A stretch of DNA of 64,000 bases from Diplodia intermedia (GCA_021495925.1 JAKEKT010000003.1:558001-622000), one strand, 5' to 3'; positions 9,962 through 21,473 are shown, counted from the stretch's first letter. Notes: generated from the letters alone by a model not told the origin. Program-made: numbers and translations.

Positions 9962-11424
9962 ATGGGTTTTTTCATCTCCGTGTTCTTGGCTGGGTTTCCT
10001 GCACTCTTTGCCCTCTTAGCATATAGGTACTTCGTCGGTGAAAAGGGCGGTGCCAAGGAGTCTGGTGTGGCCGGTAGCACCACACCTCTCTCTCGGAACA
10101 ATGAAAAGCTTGAAGCCTACCGAGCATCCGATTTCCCTGATGATTGGTTGACTGGTAGCGAACTGTTCGAGTTGGAATGTCGTGCAATCTTCAGCAAGGT
10201 AAGCCATTCTGGACGCTGCACTGCATCTCTGACAAACTCTCAAGCAATGGTTATACCTCACCCATCGGAGCAATTTCTCCAAGCCAGGAGACTATCACAC
10301 TTTCCAGCTGGCTCGCTATCCAGTCTTTCTGATACTTGGTAAAGACCATGTCGTTCGAGCGTTCCACAACGTATGTCGACACCGGGCATATACCGTTACC
10401 AAGAAGAAGTCTGGGTCCTCCACTGTTTTAGGGTGTCGCTACCACGGGTGGAGTTACGATACTCGAGGGCGGCTTGTGAAAGCACCAGCATTCGATGATA
10501 TCGAGAGCTTTGACAAGAGCCAGAATGGACTCTTTGAAATCCACACTCATACCACTCGCCAAGGCTTCGTATTCGTCAACCTGAGTACCGAGCATATCTC
10601 AACTCCAAACTTCAAAGTCGCCGACGGCCTGGCAAAGAGCTGGAGCATCTCTGAGCGGTCCGCTCCCCTCACCCAGCTCGACTTTGATGAAGTAATCAAC
10701 TGGAAGCAAGCCGGTATATTGCCAAACACCTATCCACATCAATCCATACAGTCCAGCTGACGAGTTCGTGTTCCTCCCAGTGCACCATATGGAGAGCACT
10801 GGCTATGCGACTAGCATAAACCCTAGCGCCTGGCTGGATCTCACCTCCAAGATGCCTTTCCTCTCCGCCATCGCCACCCAAGGGACGCACTCGATCCTCG
10901 ACCGCCACGGTTTGAGCTCGTTGCACGTCACATCGGGCGGCCGCTTCTGGTACACCCTGTCTGCATCCCCCACGTCCGCCACTCACACAGCCTTCACGTG
11001 CCACCTCTACCTGAACTGGCCGGGCGACAATGCGCAAGCCGACGTCGCCATTCAGGCCATCAAAGACGAGATCCGAGCCCTGCTTTCCGCCGCCGCCACA
11101 TCGCCGACCCCGTCGTCGACGCCGCCGGACGCCGCGGTCGGAACCTGCGGGCTTCAGACGGCAGTGTTGGATGAGCTGACGAAGCACCTGAAGGAAGAGA
11201 GGAGCAGAGGCAAGAAAGTGTGGCCGGCGAGCAGGGAGTCGTCTGTCAGCGACAAGTACAGCCAGGCCGATTTGCGTAAGCCTCACACACTCGCAAGAAG
11301 AAGTAGCATGCGCTGACGTTGATTTCATACAGTGTGCAAGCAGCTGAGCTGTCTGAAAACCACGACGGGTCCGGATTCGGGCTTGTGGGAGAGGCTTGGG
11401 CCGCGCAACGAGCTTGAGTGGTAG
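9962..11424 (+). CDS. Membrane-anchored Rieske [2Fe-2S] protein lacking the mononuclear iron site
   Basis: Exons 9962-10198, 10245-10713, 10757-11275 and 11333-11424 give 438 aa. Residues about 3-23 form one hydrophobic helix, so the protein is probably membrane anchored. The Rieske domain is textbook: Cys123-x-His125, 17 residues, Cys143-x2-His146 in CRHRAY and CRYHGWSYDTRGRL. After a FDKSQNGLFEI block and INWKQA, where a canonical alpha subunit would have the D-x2-H-x4-H iron ligands, the sequence departs (DEFVFLPVHHMESTG) and shows no H-x4-H. Intron 3 uses the acceptor at 10755-10756, the only one found that keeps the frame. The C-terminal 100 residues contain a Ser/Pro/Thr linker. It may pass electrons to a partner such as the neighbouring Rieske-less gene product; that is inference. 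Confidence 0.84.
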
Positions 11425-12321
11425 ACGGAGAATTGGAACAATCCTCCAGCGTGGCGGCGAACGGAAGCAAGGAAATGGTTTCCCGGCCTGACGGGTATCT
11501 TACGTTCACAGGCTCTCATACATGATCGGGGAGCTCATACACGTGTGATCAGTTCATAGTGTTTGGTCTGATCGGAAGAATGATATAACGGTTCCTACGA
11601 TGAATGATATATGACGAACATCTTCTTGTTACTCTCGTATACTGTTCGTGAGAATGCAACAGGCGTTGGAACGATACATCACTACCTTTCCCCAAAGGCC
11701 AGAAACAAAAGAAAAAGATGTAAGGAAAGACAAGGCCAGTAATAGGTAACAGACCCCAGGGCAACAATCAACAAGTGTACCTACATTTCAAACATTGAAC
11801 GTGTTCCAGACTATCAGGCCTCAAAAGGCCAAAACGTTGCCTTGTCACGGATTGATTGCGACGATGTTTGCCTTCAGCGCGCAGGGGATCCTCACGCCAT
11901 ATCAGCCACTGTGGCCGCACATTCTAAAGCCACACGTGCCATCATTGTACCTTGTCCCCGGCTGTGCTCTTCTTCGCCCCCAGGATCATCCATGCTCGGC
12001 GTTTTGCAAATCCTCAATGGATTGGTTTTTTTTTTTTCAGCCTCATCCCTGCGATGCGCGTAGCCGTAGGAACGAGGGCAACCCTGGCCCCTAGCAGCTA
12101 GCGTTGTTCCCGGCGGAGCCAAGTTTACGGAAGCAATAGCAGACTTCCCCGTATACGTACTAGGGATCCCAAGAAAGATATGCGCATGATCCCTGCCGCT
12201 ACTACTTATGGATGCGACGATCAGCGCTTTCCCCGCGAAAGTTGCAGCATATCGCGACGACACTGCTAAACAGCACTTCCTTCGACCGCTCATTTCCTCG
12301 CTGATTCTCGTGGAGGGCACT

Positions 12322-12594
12322 CTAGAACAACAGTGAACGAGTCTCGATGGCACGGGCATCGAACCACCGCGCACCACCAGCGTCGTACAGCGCATGACAA
12401 GCAAGCCATCCCACGAAGGCTCTCTCGGGTGTTGGGTCGCACTCTAGCCACCAGGTCGATAGCTGCCGCAGCGGTGAGGCTGGGCCGTGCAACCCAGCGG
12501 TTTCGAGCAGCTCGAGACACCGTGAGGCGACTTTGGTGTCGTGTCCCGGTGCCATCGATGGCCCACAAGTACTTCGCGTAGCACCAAAAAGCAT
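12322..12594 (-). pseudogene. Coding-like relic, unrecognised family
   Basis: The minus-strand frame ending at the TAG at 12322-12324 reads as protein for about 70 codons, with segments such as VASRCLELLETAGLHGPASP, LSTWWLECDP and AFVGWLACHALYDAGGARWF. The amphipathic patterning, the three tryptophans and the mixed codon use look more like a real C-terminal exon than chance. No acceptable upstream exon, splice site or start was found: the frame upstream becomes unlike protein around 12,545-12,594, and other frames take over. I do not recognise the family with confidence; it faintly recalls the C-terminal regions of fungal regulatory proteins. It is probably a remnant. Confidence 0.3.
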
Positions 12595-14049
12595 GGCCCA
12601 TGCTGGCTCTCTGCGCCTGAATCATATGCTTTTTGCTTCGAGGCCCGGTCGCTGATGAGGTGCGGCAGCACCCTCGGACGAATGGGGCATGACTCTTTTG
12701 CGTATCTTGTGCGCGCCGGTTTTCCCCCCCCTCTTCCGCCTACCTTTTTGCTTTTCCATCATGGACTGATGTGATCGATGATCGGCCTGCGGCAGATGGC
12801 AAGAAGTAATGCCTCATGTACTTGGTACTTAGGCCGGACAAGTCAATACCGAGTCCAGAACGGTTCGAATTTTCTTGACCGGTGAACGGCGTGGATGGTT
12901 GAGACTGTGTTCTGTGCTTTGGTCAGAGACATGAAAATTGGGGCACATGAGAAGGGACACAAGAAAAATGCACACTCGATGAATAAGGTATACTCATACA
13001 CGTGTCTGCGCTCAAGCATTCGAGTCATTAAGCTCGCTAAAAGCAAGACAAGGAACTTGCTTCTGGGCATCACTCGGGTAAGCGGAAGGGCACATCATTT
13101 CAGAGCAGGTATGCAGTACCGGCACCGACGGCACTGATCCCTAAGTTCCGTGACGAGACAAGACAACCGGCTGTGATGAAGGTTGCGCACTATTCAGCCT
13201 TCTTCCCGCAAGAGCGAGAAAAAAGACGGGAAAAAAAAACAAGAAAGCAACAACCGATGATGGGGTGGAAAAAGAAAAGGAAATTAAGCAACGCGCCAGC
13301 GAGCACATCACGGGTGGCCCCGCGCCGCCCGCCCGCCCGAGCCGTACCGCCTTTTCTCCACTAACCTTCCCGCAATTCCCCATGACCAATCATCCCCCCT
13401 CAACCCAGCAGAATTGCCCTCTCCACAACGTGTTTGACGTTCTTTTCCTTTTCCTCTTCTCACGCGCCGCCCGTTCCAGACCCGGAGACAGCCGCGGGGT
13501 CTGTGATGCCCCGGACGATTACTCCGGCTCCACCACAACGTTTTTGCCAAGGGTGGAGACATGGACCATGACCTACGACTCGGTACGAGCGGCAAGGCGT
13601 ACACTCGGAGAGAGTCAGGGCCAAATCACCCAAGTCTCCACCACCAGGGACTGGACCGGACTGCCTAAGCGGGATCGACGACGCACGAACGCGAGACGAA
13701 CACTACTAACTTGAGCACACGCGCCTGTTCGACCGATTCGCGAATCCTCGATACGAGGGCGGCGATGGTGCGGAGCGGAGCCGCAAAAGAGGCTCGGCAG
13801 ACGTCACCTGCACTTTCCCTGTCGACGAGCCTTTTGCGGCTCCTGCGCGTCTTAGTGTACTGTGTTGGCAGCAACCAGGGAAAAAGCAGGACGGGGCGTT
13901 AAGTCATTGCTTTTCCTCTCTCTCTCTCCCTCTCCTCAACCTTGGCGTTCGGCGTCGTCGGCGTGAACGGCGCACGCCGGATTGGCGCTTCCGGAAGAGC
14001 GAGTGGGATCCGACTCTTCTCTTCCATCCAGCCAATGACGGAGAAGCAG

Positions 14050-14086
14050 GTCGGTCAGTCGGTCAGTCAGTCAGTCAGTCGGCCAG
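14050..14086 (+). repeat. GTCA/GTCG tetranucleotide microsatellite
   Basis: About nine imperfect copies of GTCA or GTCG stand in tandem in a gene-free interval. Confidence 0.85.
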
Positions 14087-15478
14087 TCTTCTTCTCGGGG
14101 TCGCGGGCCTACGGCTCGGGAGTACCCGAGACAAATCCCTCTTCATTCGTTCCCCTCCCTCCCTCCTCCCGCCCCGGGCCACCACCGCAAGTGAGCTTCA
14201 AAAAGAAAGAGAAAAGGGAAGAAAAAGACGAGCAGATAGACGTCAGCGGCTAGAGCGCGGTTCCGCCCATTGGTTGTCTCCGAATTAGCAACAACAGGGA
14301 ACCAAAAAGCCTTGTAGATTTTTCTTTTATCGTTCCCCTTCCCTGCAGGGCGACGACGACGACGTGTTGTGCTCGACTACGAGCCGGTGATTCGCAACCC
14401 GCGCCTGCGGCCCGCAGCAGCGGCGGCAGTCATGCACGTTCGGGGTTGATGCACGGGGATCCCCAAACTCTTGGAAACTTTGTTGCAAGAGGGAACAAAC
14501 AACAATAGAATGAGAAAAAAGAGGGACCATGGAAACAACCGCGTTCCCGCCCATTTTGACAAATAAACGGAACCAGGCTCGTCCAGCCGAAGAAGTCCTG
14601 CCCGTTCATCCCGCCATTCCCCCCCTTTCCCCTCCCCCCCAATCCCGACCTCTACCCGAGTGATGAGAATGTGGGGCCGTTCTCTTCAATGCGTCTCTCT
14701 CCCCATCATCGAACAACAACAAGAAAGAGTGGTGGCGAAAGCCGGGCATACGTGCTCTCTTCGGCCGGCGTTGCGAGCCGCGGGATATATTGTTTCGCGC
14801 TGGAGCCAATCGAACGGGATCGCTTTTCGTAAACGCGTAAGCAGCGGTATTAGTTAGTCCCTTCGCTTCGTACCCTGTGTTGTTGCGGGGCTCCCGTCGC
14901 GTGCAAAAAGTGGAGAAGGAGAGGGGGGACATCATGTACACCGGGCTAATACTCCTTACACAGCTACCTACAACGAAAGTACTTCCGACGGATCGCCTGC
15001 ATTGTCGGCCGCTGCAGGGGGGAGGTTTGGGCTCGGTAGCTGGTTTAGGTAGGTGGCAATCAACCGGGCCCCGCTTGTTTGGACTAGGGGGCCATGCTCT
15101 ATGGCTGATTTCCCGATGGGCTGGGCCCAGATTTCGGCATCTGTTGCAGAGTACCGGAGACACCGGCGCTGGTGGGGACGGACTGCCGGGCAGTCAAGAT
15201 GGAGCGGCTTTGGAAGAATGTTGTATGCGTCCGTATGTATGTTTGGTATCTCGAAAGGAAAAACAAAGTCTCTGAGCGACTGACCGATTTGCTGTTCCCT
15301 AAGCCTCTTTTCCACCACCGGCCGAGGACTACTTTTTTTTTTTTGTGAAACAAAACCCCGTCCTAAGAAAGCTGGTGGTATATAGCTAATGCCCGCCGAA
15401 CCCATGTACAGTACAATGAATCAACCCGAATCAAACCAAACCAAAGCAATTGCAGTCGTCTCTCGTGAATACGCAATG

Positions 15479-16945
15479 CTAGCGCAGATAATGGGATCTG
15501 TAATATTGCGGACGCCCCGTCGAATCTTCCGTCGTCTGCTCCACCGTCAGGCTTTTCATGATTCCCGGATGTGTCGCGAACGTTGGCTGGGGGATTTCAA
15601 GTCCAATAACCCGGTCCCTGTTGCCGTCGGACGAGACCTTCCCGCTCTCGACGACGGCGTCACGTCCGGCCGGCTCGTCGAAAAACATTTCTTCGTCGCT
15701 GTGTCCGGTCTCAAGGCCTCGCGTCCCATTTCCGCTTCTGGTGAATGTGTTTGACGTCCGAGTCTCGCCCGACCCACTCTTGATGAACGACAGCGTTTTC
15801 AAGCTGATGATGCTGTCCTTTGCATTCATCCCCTTGCTCTTGTCCACCGAGTTTGCGCCGTAGCTGTATTTGAAGTAGCGCGCGCCATGGGAAGACTTCC
15901 GATTCGTGGCATTGTCGGAGAGGGTATGCGCGAAGAGAGCCTTCATTGCGGGAAACGAGGCGGAGATGATTGCTAGGTTCAGTTCGATCTGGCTCCAAAT
16001 GAGAATTGGCCCACCGGAATACGGGACGTCTGGTGATTTGGCCCAGATCGATAAGGTCCAGAGCCGGAGTATGGACGCCAGCACTGCAACGAAGCCGACA
16101 CCGAAAATGCCAAACAGCGCAATTCGTCTCGATCTGGGCATCTGGAGACGCGCAAGCAGGGGGACCGGTATCAAAATGGTGACCAGGTCGCTTGCGATAT
16201 TGAAGCCTGCCTGCGCAAAGTACATGGAATGCAGGTCCCTGCAGGACCCGCGGCCTTCCATGATGATCTCGACGGTAAAGGCATCCGAGGGGTTGGGACA
16301 TTCGAATACGTTGACGAAGGTCATGGCAATGGTAAAGCTCCCGACTATGCCCATCATGGCGTAAACGACAGCACGGAACCATCTCTGGTCGCAGATGGTG
16401 CAGTAGAAACACAGTATCGAGAACTTTAGGAAGAGGAGATCGACGAGATAAGCGATCTGGAAAGCGTACCCTGTTCATGGTCAGCACGAGCTGGTCACGG
16501 ATCCAAGGATGTGTCGTATTACATGACTTCAGAGTGCCTGCAAGAGACTCGGTTGACTGCGCGCCGTCAGCACATGTAGAAAGCGATGCTTCGGTAAGAT
16601 TGCATACCGGTGACAAGGTGTAGTAATGCTTCCCCGAGCCCCATTTGACTTGAAAATGATTGATCACGGCTACGGCCCAGGTCATGATCTATGCGACTTG
16701 TAAGACAGGTGCTCGGAATTGAAGGGATCGTCCGGCCACGTACCATCGCAAACCCCATGAAGACATCGGAGAGACCAGCCCTCCTCAACAGATGGGTGTT
16801 GCAGTACAACCTGGGGTTTCAATCAATTTCCGCATTGAGGCGTCGACTGCTCGCAGACATACCTCAGAGCGACGATGGCGGTGGAGATAGTGGTGAGGGT
16901 AAATGCCGTCACCTCTACGGTTGGACCATAGTCGTTTGGAGCCAT
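15479..16945 (-). CDS. Pth11-like / fungal rhodopsin-domain seven-helix membrane protein
   Basis: Minus-strand exons 16945-16863, 16810-16744, 16688-16608, 16556-16523 and 16470-15479 give 418 aa. The order of features matches the large fungal rhodopsin-domain (Pth11-like) class: a first helix (TAFTLTTISTAIVALR), the RLYC motif after it, DVFMGFAM, then YAFQIAYLVDLLFLKFSILCFY, a cysteine-containing loop, and further helices to SQIELNLAIISASFPAMK. Such proteins sense surface or chemical cues at the plasma membrane in fungi. No CFEM domain is present. The cytosolic tail (about 140 residues) is Ser/Thr rich. The 51-base intron 16607-16557 is in frame and could be retained; I removed it because it has GTATGC, a GCTGAC branch motif and CAG, and its removal restores usual spacing. 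It is divergent from the tyrosinase gene. Confidence 0.83.
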
Positions 16946-18174
16946 GGCGGTCAGGATAACGAAGCTGAGCGAGCACGAGCGGCGAGTCGGTCGGCAGGAG
17001 GCATGGGAGGATCGAAGGCTGGTACCGGGCGTGAGGAATAGGAAGCGGGAGAGGGAGATCAATTATTCTACCCGCAGCGGCGGGGGTCGAACAGCGGGTG
17101 CAGAATGCATGGGCGGGGAGCCCATCTATCTTCGACGCTGGGTAGGGGAGCTGGAGGCATACATACCAGGCTGTCCGCGTGCGCCTTGTCCGGAAGACGG
17201 CAGCAGCCGGGACCCCGTCATTTGGAGATCGCCGACGGAGCAACGTGGGTTGATTGGTACCGGGCGTGTTCGCAAATTGCCCCCTGGTCATGGTGCACAG
17301 AGACGCATTATGCAGGCCAGTGCGGAGTGCCAGTCACTGCCCTTCGCGGCCAAAGGCGCAGCCGTTGTCTGTCAGAACAGCTCGAAACACGCTGGCTTGG
17401 GCAATCCAAATCCTCACGGCAGGCCTGACCCGGCACAAGTGGAGCCGCAGCCGGGCTCCAGCTTCTTCGCTCCGCAGTGGGTCGGCCTGGCGGGCATGTG
17501 GCGCCCATTTGGCAACCAGCCCGCTGCGGCGCTGCCCGTCAGCGGAGAGGCTGCACCATCTTTAGCCGTGCCCTGTTGATAGGCGCACTCCTTCACGTCG
17601 TACAGGCTGGCCGACCCGTGCGGCTAACGTTTCATGGTGGTGCAGGCATTGGGACGAGCGCCTGCAACGAGGGCCACGACAGCGACTCGTGAAGCTTGCC
17701 GTGAACACGCCGCGCCGCGGCGCCACCCCGGCCACGCACTGACCAGACTTGCGCGGAAGCTCTGCTAGCCGCCATCGGATGCCCTTTTAGCAGCCGGAAG
17801 GCTTGTTAGATGCGTGAGGCTTGGAGTGCGGCACGGGTGGTGAGCTCGCACGGCTCGGTAATATAACAATGACAGCGAGTTGGGGGCGGCAGGATCTTTG
17901 CTCGCAGCCGTAGATCTCGGTCGTATTAAAGATCGGCTGCTCACGAGTCTGATGTCTTCTGCCGTGGACTTCTTCCTCTGCCTGAGTAACGCCGAGACCG
18001 CTCCCGGTCCTACTATCAGCCCTGCAGGTCAGTTGGATTCTGCCGGAGGACCCATGCGATAAACACATTGCATTGACTAACCGCCGAAACTTCAGAGAGC
18101 GAGCCACAAGGAGCAAAACCCAAGGATCGCAGGATCGGCACGTTTGATTCGCAAGCTGCTTCGTCAATCGAGAA
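16946..18174. other. Divergent promoter region, Pth11-like and tyrosinase genes
   Basis: These 1.2 kb between divergent starts are GC rich. Several open frames exist on both strands, but none shows family motifs. No operator is recognised. Confidence 0.5.
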
Positions 18175-19718
18175 ATGGCCAGGCTTGGGAACTGTGGCGC
18201 TCGCCTCCTTTTATGGGTGCTGGCCCTAGCTTCCTGGGCGGACGCAGCTCCGTCGCCGACCAGGAGGGCCGCTGCCTGCGAGAGCCCTATCATTCGCAAG
18301 GAGTGGTGAGTTGTTTCGGAAATTCCGAGCGAGGGGCTTGGGACGCCTTGCGGGACCAACGGGACGATCTGCAGGGTTGGAGGCTGAACATGTCAGTTTA
18401 CTGAACAACCTTCTCCAGGCGCACGCTCGGTAATGACGAAAGGCTCGAGTACCTGGATGCCGTGCAATGCTTCCTCACGAAGCCTCCGATCACCCCCAAG
18501 GCAGACGCCCCCGGCGCCCGCTCTCGCTTTGACGATCTCGTAGCGACACATATCAACCAGGTATGTCTATAGCTTCTGACGTCGACACAGCAAGCTAACG
18601 TCATTCTTGACCTTTGATATTCACTACACGGTCAGTCAGCCCCGTTTGACCGTTGAAGCTTTCCCTAGAGCCGAGGTCGGAGGGGACGATCCGTGCAGAT
18701 CTCAACATTAGCCCGCAAGGAGAACTGCGCGTGCAGATAGTTGAATGTGCCCATCGACCTCGGCGTCCTTGTGGGGAGTCCAACTGCCGTGCAGTCCCGG
18801 CAGTCGCGCCGGGGGTCAAAGCCGGATCGCCAGTCTGCGGGGCCTTTCCATAAATCCATCATGTGCTAACAGCTGTCGTACAGGGTCATTTTCTCGCGTG
18901 GCACCGATGGTTCACCGCTACATACGAGAACGGCCTTCGCAATGAGTGCGGTTACACGGGAGCCCAACCGTACTGGGACTGGACTTTGGATGTGGCGTCG
19001 CAAACAGACTTCGTAAATTCGCCCGTCTTCGATCCCGTCTACGGCTTTGGGGGCAATGGACTGGCGATTCCCGTCAACACGTCGGATCCGCTCTCTGTTC
19101 CGGGGCGCACTGGAGGAGGGTGTATCCAAGATGGCCCGTTTGCAAACTTGACAGTCAACTTGGGCCCTCTGAGCGATCTCAGCGGCAACCCACGGTGCCT
19201 CGCACGCGACTTCAGCCCGTACTTTGCCGGACGATACCTTGCGATGAACCAGACCCAATTGACTCTGAGTCAGGCCGACTTTGGCTGGTTCGACAGAGTC
19301 GTGGAAGGCGGCCCATCATTCGACGCTTCTGGCGTTCACGGCGGTGGCCACTATGGTGTTGGTGGAACATACGGGCAGATGGGAGATCTGTACGCAAGCC
19401 CGTCGGATGTAAGTGCTCTTTGAATGCCTGGTCGACAAAAGACTGACAGGCATGCAGCCCATCTTCTACATGCACCACTCCAACCTCGACCGGGTGTGGT
19501 GGTCATGGCAGGCGATGGACCTTGGGGCGCGACTGACAGACATATCTGGGCCGATCTACCTCATGGACTACGACAATGCGCAGGGAGGCAATGTCACGCT
19601 GGACTTCGCGATGACGTTGGGCGTAAACGCGGAGAACGTGACGGTTGGCGATGTGATGGACATCAAGGGCGGTGTCCTCTGCTACGAGTATGACCAGCTG
19701 TACGAGGCGCCAAGTTAG
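18175..19718 (+). CDS. Secreted short tyrosinase (type-3 copper)
   Basis: Exons 18175-18305, 18419-18560, 18610-18630, 18884-19408 and 19458-19718 give 359 aa. It should hydroxylate phenols and oxidise diphenols (melanin-type or cross-linking chemistry) in the secretory path or outside the cell. A signal peptide covers about residues 1-25. The CuA site reads IHYTGHFLAWHRWF, supplying His residues at the exon 3/4 joint; the CuB site reads VHGGGHYGVGG and DPIFYMHHSNLDRVWW. Exon 3 has only 21 bases (TFDIHYT). Its donor side is a normal GTCAGT, but the acceptor of the intron before it would be TTG, 9 bases after a perfect GCTAAC branch motif. The only in-frame AG (18593-18594) would make a 34-base intron and insert five residues next to a copper ligand. 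So this allele is either spliced unusually or damaged at one base. Confidence 0.85.
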
Positions 19719-20129
19719 GCTGATGCAGACGAATAGATGCATGCGGATTGGGCAGAGTTCGGAGTGAGGATGTCGTGGTTTTGATGCTGTGACGGGAGAC
19801 CAGGAGAAGCGCGGTACAACTGGCGGAAAAGGCGGCAACGACTTTTGGGCGGAGAGGCGCTGCGAGGCTGTTCCCTGCTGCAGATCGCGAGTGTTTGCGG
19901 CGGTTGGGCCCTGGAGCGCGCGAAGGGCAGCAATCGGCCCGCGCTCGGGCGTCATCGCCGAATGGAATCTTCCTGAAGCCGCGACTCCAGCCTGCTCTCC
20001 ACGACTTTGCGCGCATATCTTCGGCTGTGCTTTCGTCTACAACCCGCAGGTACTCCTCGCACGCGCATCCAGCACCCTGCTTCGTTCCTGCTGCCGATTA
20101 CTCCTCCACCCGCTGCCTCCAACCCAACA
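19719..20129. other. Tyrosinase 3' flank and cyclophilin promoter
   Basis: This 411-base GC-rich interval lies between two plus-strand genes. A C/T-rich leader precedes the cyclophilin start; nothing else is recognised. Confidence 0.5.
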
Positions 20130-21473
20130 ATGGCCGATCAGAGTGCGTGCCACCCCGCGCGAAGCTGCCTAGCCGCATGCTGACCCGTCCCAAACAGAGC
20201 GCTCCCGTGTCTTTTTCGACATCCAGATCGGCTCTCAGCCCGCCGGCCGCGTTGCCTTTGAGCTTGTAAGTGCTTCGAACCCTTTCGCGTACAGCTTCCA
20301 GCAGAGCTGACCCTTCGCAGTACAATGACAGTAAGCACCCCGTCGCTTCCGCCTCACCTAGCCTCGTAGTAACCGTCGCCCGTCACAGTCGTCCCCAAGA
20401 CCGCCGACAACTTCCGCGCCCTCTGCACTGGCGAAAAGGGCGATGGCCAGTCCGGCAAGCCGCTGCACTACAAGGGCTCTGGCTTCCACCGTGTCATCAA
20501 GCAGTTCATGATCCAGGGTGGTGATTTCACCGCAGGCAACGGCACTGGCGGCGAGAGCATCTACGGCGAGAAGTTCGAGGATGAGAACTTCGAGCGGAAG
20601 CACGAGAAGCCTTTCCTGCTGTCCATGGCCAACGCCGGCCCTGGTACCAACGGCTCCCAGTTCTTCGTCACTACCGTGCCTACTCCCCACCTCGACGGCA
20701 AGCACGTCGTCTTCGGCGAGGTTATCAATGGCAAGTCGGTCGTGCGCCAGCTCGAGAACCTGCCCACCGTTGCCCAGGACAGGCCTGCCCCGGAGCACTT
20801 CCCCATCATCGCTGGTATGCTTTCCCTCCCTTGCCTGTGCATGCAATAGATTGATGCTCAATTTTCTTTTACAGACTGCGGCGAGCTCACCGGCGAGGAC
20901 TACGAAAAGTGCACCGAACGCGCTCCTGACAGCACCGGCGACCCCTACGAAGACTTCCCAGAGGACCAGTCTGAGGAGCTCACCGCGCCTCAGATTGCGA
21001 AAATTGCCGCCGAACTGAAGGATATGGGCAACAAGGCTTTCAAGGGTGGTGATCTCCGCCTCGGTCTCGCCAAGTACCAAAAGGGTCTTCGCTACTTGAA
21101 CGAAAACCCCGAGGTTGTGGAGCAGGATCCTCCGGAGACCAAGCAGCAGCTGTCCTCGCTCCGCTTCCAGCTGCACAACAACAGTGCATTGCTGCAGAAC
21201 AAGCTGAAGGAATATGAAGACGCGAACAAGAGTGCGACTTATGCGCTCGAGGTCCAGGGTACCTCCGACGCCGACAAGGCCAAGGCGTACTTCCGCAGGG
21301 CCCAGGCCCGTGAGGCCCGCAAAAATGAGGAGGAGGCGATCCAGGACTACGAGGCGGCTCAGAAGCTTGCACCCAACGACTCGGCAGTCCTTAGCGGTCT
21401 GGCCAACGCCAAGAAGAGGCTTGCGGAGTTCAAGAAGAAGGAGAAGGCAGCGTATGCCAAGTTTTTCTCTTAG
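20130..21473 (+). CDS. CPR6: Cyclophilin 40 (peptidyl-prolyl isomerase D, Hsp90 co-chaperone)
   Basis: Exons 20130-20142, 20198-20265, 20321-20330, 20389-20814 and 20875-21473 give 371 aa, the usual CYP40 length. The isomerase domain (residues about 7-175) has [37 protein letters not shown] and [12 protein letters not shown]. The residue equivalent to the cyclosporin-contacting Trp of cyclophilin A is His, as in other CYP40s. Residues about 215-365 form three TPR repeats ([20 protein letters not shown] and onwards) that should dock the MEEVD tail of Hsp90 in the cytosol. The gene begins with two very small coding exons of 13 and 68 bases and has a 10-base third exon (Tyr-Asn-Asp plus one base); all joints are GT-AG and restore the invariant N-terminal cyclophilin sequence. 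Confidence 0.95.

Larger units (their letters stand above)
11425..15478. other. 4-kb interval with no supported intact gene
   Basis: Apart from a coding-like relic at 12322-12594 (listed separately) and a GTCA/GTCG tetranucleotide run at 14050-14086, I see no gene, RNA or mobile element. The remaining frames lack motifs and have random-looking composition. The right end is the 3' flank of the minus-strand receptor gene. Confidence 0.5.

Noticed and set aside
12855..12885. GGTTCGAA-like motif suggesting a tRNA T-arm
   Set aside because: No acceptor or anticodon stem can be formed around it; similar motifs elsewhere also fail. No tRNA is supported in the window.
18561..18594. 34-base intron in the tyrosinase gene
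   Set aside because: Shorter than the other introns here (46 bases or more) and inserts five residues beside the CuA site; kept only as an alternative.
25..19718. Secondary-metabolite cluster made of the oxidase, Rieske and tyrosinase genes
   Set aside because: No polyketide synthase, NRPS, terpene synthase or other backbone gene, and unrelated housekeeping-type genes lie between.
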